Shown in pieces: positions 53,204 to 62,631 of a DNA stretch of 64,000 bases (position 1 is its first letter; each line of letters begins with the position of its first letter). The DNA comes from DATFTE01 sp963802575 (lineage in GTDB: Bacteria > Acidobacteriota > Terriglobia > Terriglobales > Acidobacteriaceae), in assembly GCA_963802575.1 (NCBI GenBank), contig CAWDJF010000002.1, positions 62,001-126,000 of the forward strand. The letters are read 5' to 3'. The position numbers were made by a program, and so were the translations under genes. The notes beneath the pieces were generated by a model, which was not told where the DNA came from, ran no database searches, and saw only the letters and a list, made by a program, of their open reading frames with translations.

Positions 53204-53226
53204 AATATATACTTTTGGTATATATT
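53204..53226. promoter_or_regulatory. palindromic operator upstream of vapBC
   Basis: AATATATAC-TTTTG-GTATATATT, a perfect 9-bp inverted repeat in otherwise GC-rich DNA, 10 bases before the vapB ATG. Expected position for antitoxin autoregulation; the TATATT also resembles a -10 box. Confidence 0.7.
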
Positions 53227-53236
53227 ATGTGAACCT

Positions 53237-53479
53237 ATGACTAAAGCTGACATCGCGAAGCTCTTTCAAAACGGCCGCAGCCAAGCGGTTCGGCTGCCTC
53301 GGGAATTCCGTTTCGCGGGTGACCGCGTCCGCATTCGCCGAGTGCCGCAGGGTGTCCTGCTGGAGCCCATGATTCAAGATCCCGCCGAATGGTTCCAGAA
53401 GCTCGACGAATTCTCAGAGCCGTTCATGGTTGAGGGACGCAAGCAACCAGCCACCCCCAAGCGCAAAATCTTCAAGTGA
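53237..53479 (+). CDS. vapB: VapB-type antitoxin (AbrB/MazE-like)
   Basis: 80 residues. Swapped-hairpin AbrB fold: ADIAKLFQNGRSQAVRLPRE, FRFAGDRVRIRRVPQGVLLE, as in VapB/StbC antitoxins that bind the operator and wrap the toxin with the C-terminal tail (DPAEWFQKLDEFSEPF). Starts at ATG 53237 after an A/T palindrome. Its TGA overlaps the GTG of vapC (GTGA, 53476-53479). Chromosomal type II TA modules like this slow growth under stress or stabilise DNA. Confidence 0.88.
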   Translation: MTKADIAKLFQNGRSQAVRLPREFRFAGDRVRIRRVPQGVLLEPMIQDPAEWFQKLDEFSEPFMVEGRKQPATPKRKIFK

Positions 53480-53889
53480 ACTACCTGCTCGACACCAACG
53501 CCTGCATTGCGCTGATCAATGGCGAACCTGCAAGGGTACGCACACGTTTTCAAAGAGAGATCGCTAACGAAACTGCAATCTTCGTTCCGGCGATAACTGT
53601 TTTTGAACTTTGGTACGGTGTCGCCAAAAGCGGCCGGGTCGATTTCAATTCTAGGCGGCTGGAATCTTTCCTCACCGGTCCCATAGCGATCATTCCGTTC
53701 GAGGACGAAGACGCGCGAGTCGCCGGATCGATTCGGGCAACCTTCGAGGCCTCCGGCAAACCGATTGGTGCGTATGACCTTCTGATTGCGGCTCAGGCTC
53801 TATCGAAACAACTGGCGCTTGTCACGGCCAATGTCTCCGAATTCTCGCGAATAAAGGGTCTGCTCGTAGAAGATTGGGCCAAGCCTTAG
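53476..53889 (+). CDS. vapC: VapC-type PIN-domain toxin
   Basis: 137 residues with GTG start overlapping the vapB stop. PIN ribonuclease: Asp6 in LLDTNACIAL, Glu in ITVFELWYG (about 43), Asp in IGAYDLLIAAQA (about 100). The fourth acidic position near the end (usually T.N..DF) reads VTANVSEF, so only a Glu/Ser remains there; three acids normally suffice. VapC enzymes cleave initiator tRNA or rRNA. Translationally coupled with vapB. Confidence 0.9.
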   Translation: MNYLLDTNACIALINGEPARVRTRFQREIANETAIFVPAITVFELWYGVAKSGRVDFNSRRLESFLTGPIAIIPFEDEDARVAGSIRATFEASGKPIGAYDLLIAAQALSKQLALVTANVSEFSRIKGLLVEDWAKP

Positions 53890-53901
53890 AGCAGGTCTGA
53901 T

Positions 53902-54498
53902 TTATCTCCCAAACTTGGGCGGTATCGCGAAGAAGCACGCGAGCGCTACGTTCGCGACCAAGCTTGCAGGGACGCTGATCCACGCCAGGGCCATGCATCC
54001 CAGATAAAACAGCGGCCCGTAGGCATACTGGCGGGCGATTCCGTCGATGACACTCTTGTCGACTTCCGGTCCCAGCAGGTGATGCCGCTGGGAGGTGGCG
54101 TAACGCCAGAGCAGGTTGAAGAAAATCGCGATGCAGACGTAGGTGCCATTGTAGAAGAGGGCGGCCAGACGCTGATCGGGATAGCCGAGATGCGCGGCGA
54201 GCACGGAAGTCGGAAACGGCACGAACGTTACTCCCAGTAGCAGAAGCATGTTCAAGACGAGCAGGCCGTTGTTGCTTTTTCGGATGTGGGTGAACAGGCG
54301 GTGGTGGTTGATCCACATGATGCCGATGAAGGCAAAGCTGATGAGGAACGACAAATAGCTCGGCCACTGCCGGAGAAGTTGCGGGCCAAGCGGACCGGCC
54401 GCAGGTTGGGGCACGCGGATCTCGAGGATCAGCAGGGTGATCGCGATGGCGAACACGCCGTCGGAGAAAGCTTCTACGCGCGCGGTCTCGGTGGTCAT
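53902..54498 (-). CDS. TMEM175 family potassium channel-like protein
   Basis: 198 residues from ATG 54498 (a further in-frame start at 54528 is less likely). Six helices with the signature RVEAFSDGVFAIAITLLILE at the N-terminus; the FSDG..AI stretch lines the pore of TMEM175 channels. LSFLISFAFIGIMWINHHRLF and ATSQRHHLLG are the other conserved parts. Bacterial TMEM175 forms tetrameric K+-leak channels. Tail to tail with vapC, 12 bases apart. Confidence 0.85.
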   Translation of the reverse strand: MTTETARVEAFSDGVFAIAITLLILEIRVPQPAAGPLGPQLLRQWPSYLSFLISFAFIGIMWINHHRLFTHIRKSNNGLLVLNMLLLLGVTFVPFPTSVLAAHLGYPDQRLAALFYNGTYVCIAIFFNLLWRYATSQRHHLLGPEVDKSVIDGIARQYAYGPLFYLGCMALAWISVPASLVANVALACFFAIPPKFGR

Positions 54499-54628
54499 GG
54501 CTGGCGTGGCGCTTACCACAAGGTACACGAACGAAAGCTCAGCCAGCTAACGCTCCACGTGACCAAAGAGATGCGGAACAGCGCTCTCGCCTGTGTTCGG
54601 GTCTGCGCGGTGTGGTTAAATTCTTCTG

Positions 54629-56467
54629 TTGGCTGCTCCCGCAAAAAAGAAAGTTGCCCCTCCGCCGCCCAAGCCCGAGGGACTGTTCGCTTCCCCTGAG
54701 AAGCGCAACGTCATTGTGTGTTTGCTGATCGTGGCGGCGACACTGCTGCTGTATAACCCTGTGAACCGGCATCCGTTCGTCAATTACGATGACACAGGAT
54801 ATGTGACCGACAATCTTCACGTACGCCAGGGCCTGAGTTGGGACGGGATCGTCTGGGCGTTCACTACGACCGAGCAGGCGAACTGGCATCCGCTGACCTG
54901 GATCTCGCATGAGATCGACTCCTCGCTGTTTCATCTGAATCCGGCGGGACATCACTTTGTCAATTTGCTGATTCACGCACTGAATGCAGTGCTGCTGTTC
55001 TTGCTGCTGATGCGGGGAACAAAGCGGCTAGGGGCGAGCCTTTTCGTCGCGCTGCTGTTTGCATTGCATCCCATCAATGTGGAATCGGTGGCCTGGATCG
55101 CGGAGCGCAAGAATGTGCTGAGCACTCTCTTCTTTTTGCTCGCGCTGGCCGCATATGGATGGTACGCGGCCAAACCCAGCGTGCAGCGCTATCTGACGGT
55201 CGCAATTTTGTTCGCCATGAGCCTGATGGCGAAGCCGATGATGGTGACGTTCCCGTTTGTGCTGCTACTGGTGGACTGGTGGCCGCTGGATCGATTGAAG
55301 GAGAACACGTTCGGGAAACTGGTGCTGGAGAAAGTTCCACTGCTGGCTTTGTCGCTTGCGAGTTCGGTGGTTACGATGATCGCGCAGCAGGCCGGGGGAG
55401 CAACGCGGTCGACACTGCAATTCTCGCCAGGCGCGCGGCTCGAGAACGCGATCGTGGCCTACGCGATGTATCTGTGGAAGACGATGTGGCCCGCGCGACT
55501 GGCGCCCATGTATCCGTACCCGGTGGATGGGATTCCCTCATGGCAGGTCTTGCTATCGTTAATCGTGTTGGCTGGCATCAGCGCGCTGGCTTTTGTTTTC
55601 CGCGAGAGGCGCTACCTGCTCGTCGGTTGGCTGTGGTTTCTAGGCACGCTGGTGCCGGTGATCGGGTTGGTGCAGGTGGGCGATCAGGCCATGGCTGACC
55701 GATACGCCTATGTTCCACTGATTGGCATCTTCGTGATGATTGCCTTCTGGCTGGCCGACCTGGCTTGCGCCCGCAACATTGGCATAGCACCGCGCGCGGT
55801 GGTCGTCGCGGGCATTTCACTTGCTCTCTGCTTTGCGACCAATCGTCAACTGGGATACTGGTCCAACAATCTCTACCTGTGGTCGCACACGCTCGCCATC
55901 ACGCAAAATAACTTCATCGCCGAAAACAACATGGGTGGCGCGCTGCTGCTGGCGGGCCACGCCGACGAAGCCCATGAACATTTTCTGCGGGCGTCGCAGA
56001 TCAATCCGCGTGACCCCATGAGCCGCTCGAATCTTGGGGCTTACGCGCAGGAGCATGGGGATCTGCGGCAGGCGGTCGACGAATACGAAACGACGGTGCG
56101 AGAGACCTCCGACCCCGCGCTGCTGGCGTCGACTTACGCGAACCTCGGCGGGGCGTACCGCGATCTCGGGGAGGATGCCAAATCGCTCGAGAGCTATGAG
56201 CAAGCGTTGCGATTGAATCCGAACCAGTTCAATGCGTATCTGGGGCTAGGGCGGTTGCTGGAAAAAGAAGGCAAGCTGGAAGATGCGATTGCGAATTATT
56301 CACGTTCGGTGGCGATCACGCCGTCCGAGTCAGGATACTTGCGACTGGGACACGCGCTGGAGCAGGCGGGACGGAGGTCGGAGGCGCTGGCTGCTTACCA
56401 GGAGGCGCTGAAGATTGATCCCGATTCCGCGGAGGCGCAGAGCGGCGTGGCCAGGATAAAACCCTAA
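54629..56467 (+). CDS. multi-pass membrane protein with C-terminal TPRs (TMTC/GT-C-like)
   Basis: 612 residues from TTG 54629. A Pro/Lys-rich N-terminus, then 10-11 transmembrane helices (about 28-430). The first outer loop contains NYDDTGYVTDNLHVRQGLSW then NWHPLTWISHEIDSSLF, and later LLFALHPINVESVAWIAERK: the acidic/His pattern of GT-C glycosyltransferases such as TMTC/PMT O-mannosyltransferases. About 435-610 are four or five TPRs (AHEHFLRASQINPRDPMSRS, SLESYEQALRLNPNQFNAYL, AALAYQEALKIDPDSAEA-like). A protein O-glycosylation role is an inference from the layout. Divergent from the TMEM175 gene. Confidence 0.75.
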   Translation: MAAPAKKKVAPPPPKPEGLFASPEKRNVIVCLLIVAATLLLYNPVNRHPFVNYDDTGYVTDNLHVRQGLSWDGIVWAFTTTEQANWHPLTWISHEIDSSLFHLNPAGHHFVNLLIHALNAVLLFLLLMRGTKRLGASLFVALLFALHPINVESVAWIAERKNVLSTLFFLLALAAYGWYAAKPSVQRYLTVAILFAMSLMAKPMMVTFPFVLLLVDWWPLDRLKENTFGKLVLEKVPLLALSLASSVVTMIAQQAGGATRSTLQFSPGARLENAIVAYAMYLWKTMWPARLAPMYPYPVDGIPSWQVLLSLIVLAGISALAFVFRERRYLLVGWLWFLGTLVPVIGLVQVGDQAMADRYAYVPLIGIFVMIAFWLADLACARNIGIAPRAVVVAGISLALCFATNRQLGYWSNNLYLWSHTLAITQNNFIAENNMGGALLLAGHADEAHEHFLRASQINPRDPMSRSNLGAYAQEHGDLRQAVDEYETTVRETSDPALLASTYANLGGAYRDLGEDAKSLESYEQALRLNPNQFNAYLGLGRLLEKEGKLEDAIANYSRSVAITPSESGYLRLGHALEQAGRRSEALAAYQEALKIDPDSAEAQSGVARIKP

Positions 56468-56474
56468 ACTCTGT

Positions 56475-56687
56475 CACCCTGAGCGCAGTGATCGTTCACG
56501 GAGTGAACGATCACGCAGTCGAAGGGCCCCGCGCACGCCCGCACAACGGGCGGCCTCGCAGGGAATCCTAGGCGAACCTCGCGATCAAAATTCCCTGATA
56601 CGTCCCTTATCGCTCAATCTGCCCGGGGTCCTTCGACTCCGGGTCGGCTTCGCCTCGCCTGCGCTCAAGATGACAGCGGTTATTTAG
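56475..56687. repeat. dispersed-repeat spacer with a nested 12-bp palindrome
   Basis: A CCTGAGCGCAGT...GCAGTCGAAGGGCCCC repeat split by a perfect hairpin GTGATCGTTCAC-GGA-GTGAACGATCAC (56488-56514). A second, inverted version (CGGGGTCCTTCGACTCCGGG type) lies near 56624-56645. No gene. Confidence 0.75.
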
Positions 56688-57209
56688 TTACTTCTTTTCC
56701 GTAATCTCGACCGTGGCGCGGGTATTCTCCCAATCCAGATACATGTGGCATCCGGTACCCATTTCGTGGAAAGAGATGGTGAAGTTCTCTACCGGGGCGG
56801 CGGTTTTGCTCACGCTCATGTCGACGCGGGCGAGTTCGTCGCTCTCATATTTGTAGGGGATGCCCCACTCGCCGGTTTTCTTGTTGACGATGAGTGTCCA
56901 CTTGTCGGCGTTAGGAACGGTGAAGATCGTATAGTTTCCGGCGGGGATGTCTTTGCCACCGATGGTGACGTCGGCGTCGGTCACGAATGTGGTCGCTTCA
57001 TTGGCGCCGGTCCGCCAAACTTCGCCGTAGGGGACAAGGCCGCCGTAGATCTTGCGACCCTTAGCGCGCGGGCTGGAGTAGGCCACTTTGATCGACTTGC
57101 CGTCGGCGAATTTGCAGGTGGCGGAGGCCGGCGGGCTGGCGGGTGTCTTCTGAGCAAACGACAGAGTCGTGAGGAGCAGGACGGCAACCACAGCGATACG
57201 TTTGTGCAT
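56688..57209 (-). CDS. DUF2911 domain secreted protein
   Basis: 173 residues from ATG 57209, with AAGGAG upstream. Signal peptide 1-19 (RIAVVAVLLLTTLSFAQ). The mature part is DUF2911: VAYSSPRAKGRKIYGGLVPY, GEVWRTGANEATTF, IPAGNYTIFTVPNADKWTLI, and a C-terminal strand region with MGTGCHMYLDWENT. Function unknown; family common in Bacteroidetes and Acidobacteria, always exported. Its start region adjoins CACTCAGCATTCAG repeats. Confidence 0.88.
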   Translation of the reverse strand: MHKRIAVVAVLLLTTLSFAQKTPASPPASATCKFADGKSIKVAYSSPRAKGRKIYGGLVPYGEVWRTGANEATTFVTDADVTIGGKDIPAGNYTIFTVPNADKWTLIVNKKTGEWGIPYKYESDELARVDMSVSKTAAPVENFTISFHEMGTGCHMYLDWENTRATVEITEKK

Positions 57210-57224
57210 GAGTCTCTCCTTGGA

Positions 57225-57256
57225 GCAGTCAGCATTCAGCACTCAGCATTCAGCCG
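57225..57256. repeat. AGTCAGCATTCAGCACTCAG repeat upstream of DUF2911 gene
   Basis: Three linked units of the CA(C/T)TCAG word family, immediately 5' of the DUF2911 ribosome site. A shorter echo GGCTGAATGCTGGCTGCT lies at 57349-57366. Confidence 0.8.
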
Positions 57257-57377
57257 TGACAACTGCGAGAAGATGGACAGACGATTCCCTGAAATGCTGA
57301 GGCTAGGTCCTTAGACTAAACATCACAGTCTTGGATAGCAAATGCTTGGGCTGAATGCTGGCTGCTAGAATCTCCCC

Positions 57378-57629
57378 ATGCCGGTATTCGACGAAAAGCA
57401 GGAAGAACTCGAGCACTTTGAAACTATGATGGGCATCCCGCGCGGGCGGCTGGCGGTGACGCTCGATACCATCACCGATGCCATGGCGCTGGTCGGACAG
57501 CACGGCGTCTATTGCCAAAGCCAGCGCTGGCCGGGCAAGCCGGTAATGGATATCCAGATCGTGATGAAGAATCTGACGGATGCGAAGGAATTGATTCAGA
57601 GCGTGATGGAAGAGCTGAAGAAGAATTGA
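57378..57629 (+). CDS. small conserved-looking protein, unknown
   Basis: 83 residues, acidic N-terminus (MPVFDEKQEELEHFETMMGI) then PRGRLAVTLDTITDAMALVG and a C-terminal helix LTDAKELIQSVMEELKKN. Looks like a compact alpha/beta protein; no family recognised. ATG 57378 lacks an obvious ribosome site, and the repeat word just upstream may hold its promoter. Coding composition is convincing. Confidence 0.55.
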   Translation: MPVFDEKQEELEHFETMMGIPRGRLAVTLDTITDAMALVGQHGVYCQSQRWPGKPVMDIQIVMKNLTDAKELIQSVMEELKKN

Positions 57630-57710
57630 CGATTTTCGATTTACGATTGCCGATTGAAAGTCAAAGTCACACTGGCGATCTGTATGGGTGGTTATTTGTC
57701 CGTGACTCAC

Positions 57711-58272
57711 CTAACGCGATAGATAGTATTGAGCAACAAATATTCCGATCACAGCTCCGATCAAGAGTGTCCAGATCAGTTTCTTGCGCCAGTGCTCCTC
57801 GGGTCCAGTCAGGGGCACATGCCATGAATCCGGGACGGGACCAAGCTCTTCGTTCGAAGCACGATTATCAGCAATGAGACGGCGGGCTTGAGCAAGCGTG
57901 ATGCCTAATTCATTCAGCTTCTTACACCCCAAGCGACCGGTTTTCCCGAAGGACACCTAAGACCAAGTGCTCGGCGTCGATCCAGTAGTTCTCGAGCCGA
58001 TTTGCCTCCTCGGCTGCATACGCAAGAATACGTTTCGCGTCGTTGGCGAGGGCGAGGTCGTGAGGCTCGGGGTACTTCGGCAAGGCGGCCTGACGCCGCG
58101 CATCGTCGGGTAGGAGATCCGACAAGCGAAAAATAGAGTTAGCGCGGTTTGGCTCGCGCAATAAGCCGAGAAGAAGATGATGGGAATCGATATCGGAGTC
58201 GCTTTCATGGAGAGCCGCTTCACGGGCAAAGAAGATTGCCCTCCTGCTCGACGGCGCGTATCTCTCGAACAT
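57711..58272 (-). CDS. membrane-anchored Clp_N domain protein (one-base frameshift)
   Basis: The first frame (58272 to 57922) encodes a single Clp N-terminal domain: MFERYAPSSRRAIFFAREAA, DSHHLLLGLLREPNRANSIF, then RILAYAAEEANRLENYWIDA and EHLVLGVLRENRSLG, two Clp_N repeats. It stops at once after SLGV. Deleting one base from the C4/G4 run (57927-57930) joins it to GCKKLNELGITLAQARRLIA ... ending in a transmembrane helix (KLIWTLLIGAVIGIFVAQYY) at 57711. Read so, it is a ~186-residue protein: Clp_N sensor plus membrane anchor, no AAA+ ATPase. Such stand-alone Clp_N proteins may bind substrates or ligands; function unknown. If the frameshift is genuine, two short genes would overlap instead. 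Confidence 0.65.
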
Positions 58273-58290
58273 AGTGGCAACCAGTAAATT

Positions 58291-60087
58291 CTAGGCCAGC
58301 GAGTACTTCCCTCTTTCAATCATGGTCTGCGCGATTTGCTGGCGTAGTTCAATCGTGTTGAACGGTTCGTACTTGGCCAGGCGGCGCAGAATGGCTAGCT
58401 GGGTGCGCAGCATGTCTCCTTCGGCTACTGCGGCAATCACTTTCTTCGCGGCGGATTCGATCTTGTCCATCGCCTGCGACAGGTAGACGCGGGTCATAGC
58501 GATCGGGAGGGCGGCGGCTTTTTCTCCGTCACGTTCGGCGATCTTTTGCGCGCGCAGAACAGCCGACTCCATGGCATAGGTTTCGATGGTCATGTCGGCG
58601 ATGGCGCCCATGACTTCCTGCTGATCTTGAATGGCCTGCATGTATTTCTGTGTGGCCGATCCGGCAACGAACAAGCCGAGCTTTTTCGCCTGCGCGACCA
58701 GTTTTCGTTCATCGGCAAGCGGGCCTTCGAGGTCTTCGCTCACGCTTGGGCCGCTGAGCACTTCGTCCATCAACTTCTTAATCGCCGGCATCAGCGCGAG
58801 TTGTCCTGACATGGCGCGCTTGAGCAGAAAGCCGGTGATGATCAGGCGGTTGATTTCGTTGGTGCCTTCGAAGATGCGATTGATGCGGGCATCGCGATAG
58901 GCGCGCTCGGCGGGGTACTCTTCGACGAAGCCGTATCCACCATAAATCTGCACGGTTTCATCGACTACGTAGTCGACCATCTCCGAGCCCCAGACTTTGA
59001 TGATGGAGCACTCGACGGCGTACTCTTCGATGGCCTTGCGAGTTTCTTTCATCGCGTCGGGGGAAGTTTTGTCGACTTCGGCGAGCGCGACATCCATCAT
59101 GCCAACCGTGCGATAGACGAGAGCTTCGCCGGTGTAGATGCCAACTGCCATGTTGGCGATTTTTTCGCGAACCAGGCCGAAGTCGGCGATGACTTTGTTG
59201 AAGGCTTTGCGCTGCTTGGCGTATCCGATGGCGTTGTTGAGGGCAACGCGGCCTCCGCCGACGCACATGGCTCCCAGCTTGAAGCGGCCAACGTTGAGGA
59301 TGTTGAAGGCGATAACGTGGCCCTTGCCGATTTCGCCGAGCAGGTTTTCGACCGGCACTTTGCAGTCATTGAGAATGATGGGGCAGGTAGACGATCCGCG
59401 AATGCCCATCTTGTGCTCTTCGGCGCCGATGGAAAATCCGGGGAATGTCTTCTCGACCAAGAACGCGGTGAACTTTTCGCCGTCGATTTTCGCGAAGACG
59501 GTAAACAGGTCGGCGAAGCCGGCGTTGGTGATCCACATCTTCTCGCCGTTCAGGATGTAGTGCTTGCCATCGGGCGAGAGTGTGGCGCGGGCGCGGCAAT
59601 TCAGCGCGTCCGATCCGGAAGAAGCTTCGGAGAGCGCATAGGCACCAACGATTTCTCCCGCGGCCAGGCGCGGCAGATATTTCTTCTTCTGCTCTTCGGT
59701 GCCGAAGTACACGATGGGCAGCGTGCCGATGCCGGTGTGGCCTCCCCAGGTGGTGGCGAAGCCGGCGTATTTCGCGATGTGGTCGGCGATGACGGCGGCG
59801 GTGACTTTATCCATTTCGAGGCCGCCGTAGGCTTCGGGAATTTCGACCGAGCTGAGGCCGAGTTCTCCGGCTTTCTTCAGCAGATCGCGGGTCACGGAGA
59901 AGTCTTTGTGCTCGATCTTCTCGACGTTGGGCAGAATCTCGTTGGTGGCAAACTCTTCCGTAGTCTGGCCGATCAGTTGGTGTTGCTCGGTGAAATCTTC
60001 GGGAGTGAACACTTCCGAGGTCTGGCGCTCTTCCAGCAGGAAGCTGCCGCCGGAAATCTTGGTGTTGGGCATTGCGGTGGTGGCCAT
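58291..60087 (-). CDS. acyl-CoA dehydrogenase (FadE-like, FAD-dependent)
   Basis: 598 residues from ATG 60087 with AAAGG upstream. First step of beta-oxidation. N-terminal helical domain (about 40-150), middle beta domain (AYALSEASSGSDALNCRARA, GEKMWITNAGFADLFTVFAK), C-terminal domain with RKAFNKVIADFGLVREKIAN, QIYGGYGFVEEYPAERAYRD and ARINRIFEGTNEINRLIITG: Glu in the last motif is the catalytic base. An extra ~170-residue C-terminal part matches the FadE group of Gram-positives (Bacillus FadE ~594 residues), in line with the FadN-type fusion and a FadA-like thiolase here. Confidence 0.93.
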   Translation of the reverse strand: MATTAMPNTKISGGSFLLEERQTSEVFTPEDFTEQHQLIGQTTEEFATNEILPNVEKIEHKDFSVTRDLLKKAGELGLSSVEIPEAYGGLEMDKVTAAVIADHIAKYAGFATTWGGHTGIGTLPIVYFGTEEQKKKYLPRLAAGEIVGAYALSEASSGSDALNCRARATLSPDGKHYILNGEKMWITNAGFADLFTVFAKIDGEKFTAFLVEKTFPGFSIGAEEHKMGIRGSSTCPIILNDCKVPVENLLGEIGKGHVIAFNILNVGRFKLGAMCVGGGRVALNNAIGYAKQRKAFNKVIADFGLVREKIANMAVGIYTGEALVYRTVGMMDVALAEVDKTSPDAMKETRKAIEEYAVECSIIKVWGSEMVDYVVDETVQIYGGYGFVEEYPAERAYRDARINRIFEGTNEINRLIITGFLLKRAMSGQLALMPAIKKLMDEVLSGPSVSEDLEGPLADERKLVAQAKKLGLFVAGSATQKYMQAIQDQQEVMGAIADMTIETYAMESAVLRAQKIAERDGEKAAALPIAMTRVYLSQAMDKIESAAKKVIAAVAEGDMLRTQLAILRRLAKYEPFNTIELRQQIAQTMIERGKYSLA

Positions 60088-60228
60088 CGAAAACCTTTCA
60101 ACCACTCTTAAATTGACAACAGTAGAGTTTATAAGCAGTACTAGCGATTTGCCACTGAGCCAGCGCGGGTACGAAAGGAGTTGCACCAAGTCGTGGGACA
60201 GTGTCGAGTTTTGTGCTATTTTTCGCCC

Positions 60229-60885
60229 ATGGCTCTCCCTGAATTGCAGACCGACTTTTCGCCTCGCAAAAGCCGTTCGCCACTACTTCTGATTCTAGTG
60301 TTTTGCCTGGGCCTGCTGATTGGCGGCGCCGTGTTGTCGCTGGTGGCGATGAAAGCCGTCTCAGGAAGTTTGTGGAGCGCGCTGACCACCCGCAGCCGGA
60401 CGATCGACGTGAGCCAGCCGACGGTCGTGAATCGCATTCAGCAACTGCAAAGGCTCGAGACCGTGGTCTACACCATGGACAAAGTGGTGATGGGCGAACG
60501 CGAGAACTCGATCTTGCCGGACTTCCTGGCGGGAGACAAACTCTTGCTGCTGGTGCACGGGCAGGTGATTGCGGGAATCGATTTTGCTGCGCTGCAAGGG
60601 TCGGGTGTCAAAGTAGATGGAAAGACGGTTCGCCTGAAGCTTCCCGAGGCGCAAGTGCTGACGACGCGTCTCGATAATGACAAGACTCGTGTTTATTCGC
60701 GAGTGACGGGATTGCTGGTGCCAACCGATCCTGATCTGGAATCACAGGTGCGGCAGGAGGCGGAACATCAACTGCAGTCTGCGGCGCTGGCGGATGGGAT
60801 TCTTCAGACGGCGCAGAAGAATGCGCGATTGACCGTGACCAGCCTGCTACAGGGGATGGGATTTGAGAAGGTGGAGTTCGAGTAG
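60229..60885 (+). CDS. DUF4230 membrane-anchored protein
   Basis: 218 residues from ATG 60229. One N-terminal transmembrane helix (about 18-42, LLLILVFCLGLLIGGAVLSL). The rest is DUF4230: VVNRIQQLQRLETVVYTMDK, LPDFLAGDKLLLLVHGQVIA, GIDFAALQGSGVKVDGKTVR, LKLPEAQVLTTRLDNDKTRV. The C-terminal helix has QEAEHQLQSAALADGILQTA. Unknown role; members are exported and sit in diverse contexts. TGTGCTATTTT lies just before the ATG without a ribosome site, so possibly leaderless. Divergent from the acyl-CoA dehydrogenase. Confidence 0.85.
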   Translation: MALPELQTDFSPRKSRSPLLLILVFCLGLLIGGAVLSLVAMKAVSGSLWSALTTRSRTIDVSQPTVVNRIQQLQRLETVVYTMDKVVMGERENSILPDFLAGDKLLLLVHGQVIAGIDFAALQGSGVKVDGKTVRLKLPEAQVLTTRLDNDKTRVYSRVTGLLVPTDPDLESQVRQEAEHQLQSAALADGILQTAQKNARLTVTSLLQGMGFEKVEFE

Positions 60886-60899
60886 ATTCCACCTAACCC

Positions 60900-60985
60900 A
60901 TTGTCATTCCGAGGAGCGGAGCGGCGAGGAATCTTGCCGCCACGAGCAAACAGCAGATCCCTCGCTGCGCTCGGGATGACAATAC
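60900..60985. repeat. TTGTCATTCCGAGGAGCGGAG / CTCGGGATGACAAT spacer repeat
   Basis: Inverted pair: ATTGTCATTCCGAG (60901-60914) and CTCGGGATGACAAT (60970-60983) with GCGGCGAGGAATCTTGCCGC between. Could act as a bidirectional terminator between convergent genes. Confidence 0.65.
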
Positions 60986-60995
60986 TTATTAAGAG

Positions 60996-62174
<1,179 letters not shown>

Positions 62175-62201
62175 TGGGAGCTCCAAGAAACCAGGCGGGC
62201 A

Positions 62202-62408
62202 TTAGATCGTGACGAACTCGGTTGTGGCACTGGGCTCGGGGATGGCGTCCCCATGCTGCCGCATGCCTTCCAGATGAAACTCTACTGCTTCGCGGATCAG
62301 ACGCCGCACTTCATCCATAGTCTTGCCGGCTACGCCGAGACCGGGAAGATCAGGAGCGTAGGCGCCCCACCCGGAGGGAGACTTTTCGTAAACGACTAAA
62401 TACTTCAT
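62202..62408 (-). CDS. hicB: HicB-type antitoxin
   Basis: 68 residues, the short form without a DNA-binding tail: YLVVYEKSPSGWGAYAPDLP, GLGVAGKTMDEVRRLIREAV, EFHLEGMRQHGDAIPEPS, the HicB_antitoxin partial RNase H fold (double strand then helix). Toxin first: it begins as ATGA overlapping the hicA stop. With no ribbon-helix-helix part, autoregulation may need another factor. Confidence 0.88.
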   Translation of the reverse strand: MKYLVVYEKSPSGWGAYAPDLPGLGVAGKTMDEVRRLIREAVEFHLEGMRQHGDAIPEPSATTEFVTI

Positions 62409-62590
62409 TTGAACCCCGCTTGCTTAAGGATATTGTTCAACGTTCCGGGCGGAATGTCCACTGACGGATGGCCTGCAACGGTAACCGTGCCGGGCTTCTT
62501 CGGATGATGGAATTGACGGTGACTTCCCTTCGTCCGCACTAGTTGCCAACCGTCCTGCTCCAAGCGCTTGATTAGGTCGCGAACCTTCAT
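62405..62590 (-). CDS. hicA: HicA-type mRNA interferase toxin
   Basis: 61 residues: MKVRDLIKRLEQDGWQLVRT, KGSHRQFHHPKKPGTVTVAG, HPSVDIPPGTLNNILKQAGF. dsRBD-like fold with the catalytic His24 (GSHRQF). It degrades mRNA when free of HicB. First gene of hicA-hicB, four-base overlap. It sits between gcvPB and the thiolase gene on the minus strand, 41 bases after the gcvPB stop. Confidence 0.92.
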   Translation of the reverse strand: MKVRDLIKRLEQDGWQLVRTKGSHRQFHHPKKPGTVTVAGHPSVDIPPGTLNNILKQAGFK

Positions 62591-62631
62591 TGGGGAGGAT
62601 TTCTAAGAAGTCGGTAACGACCCATAAACCG

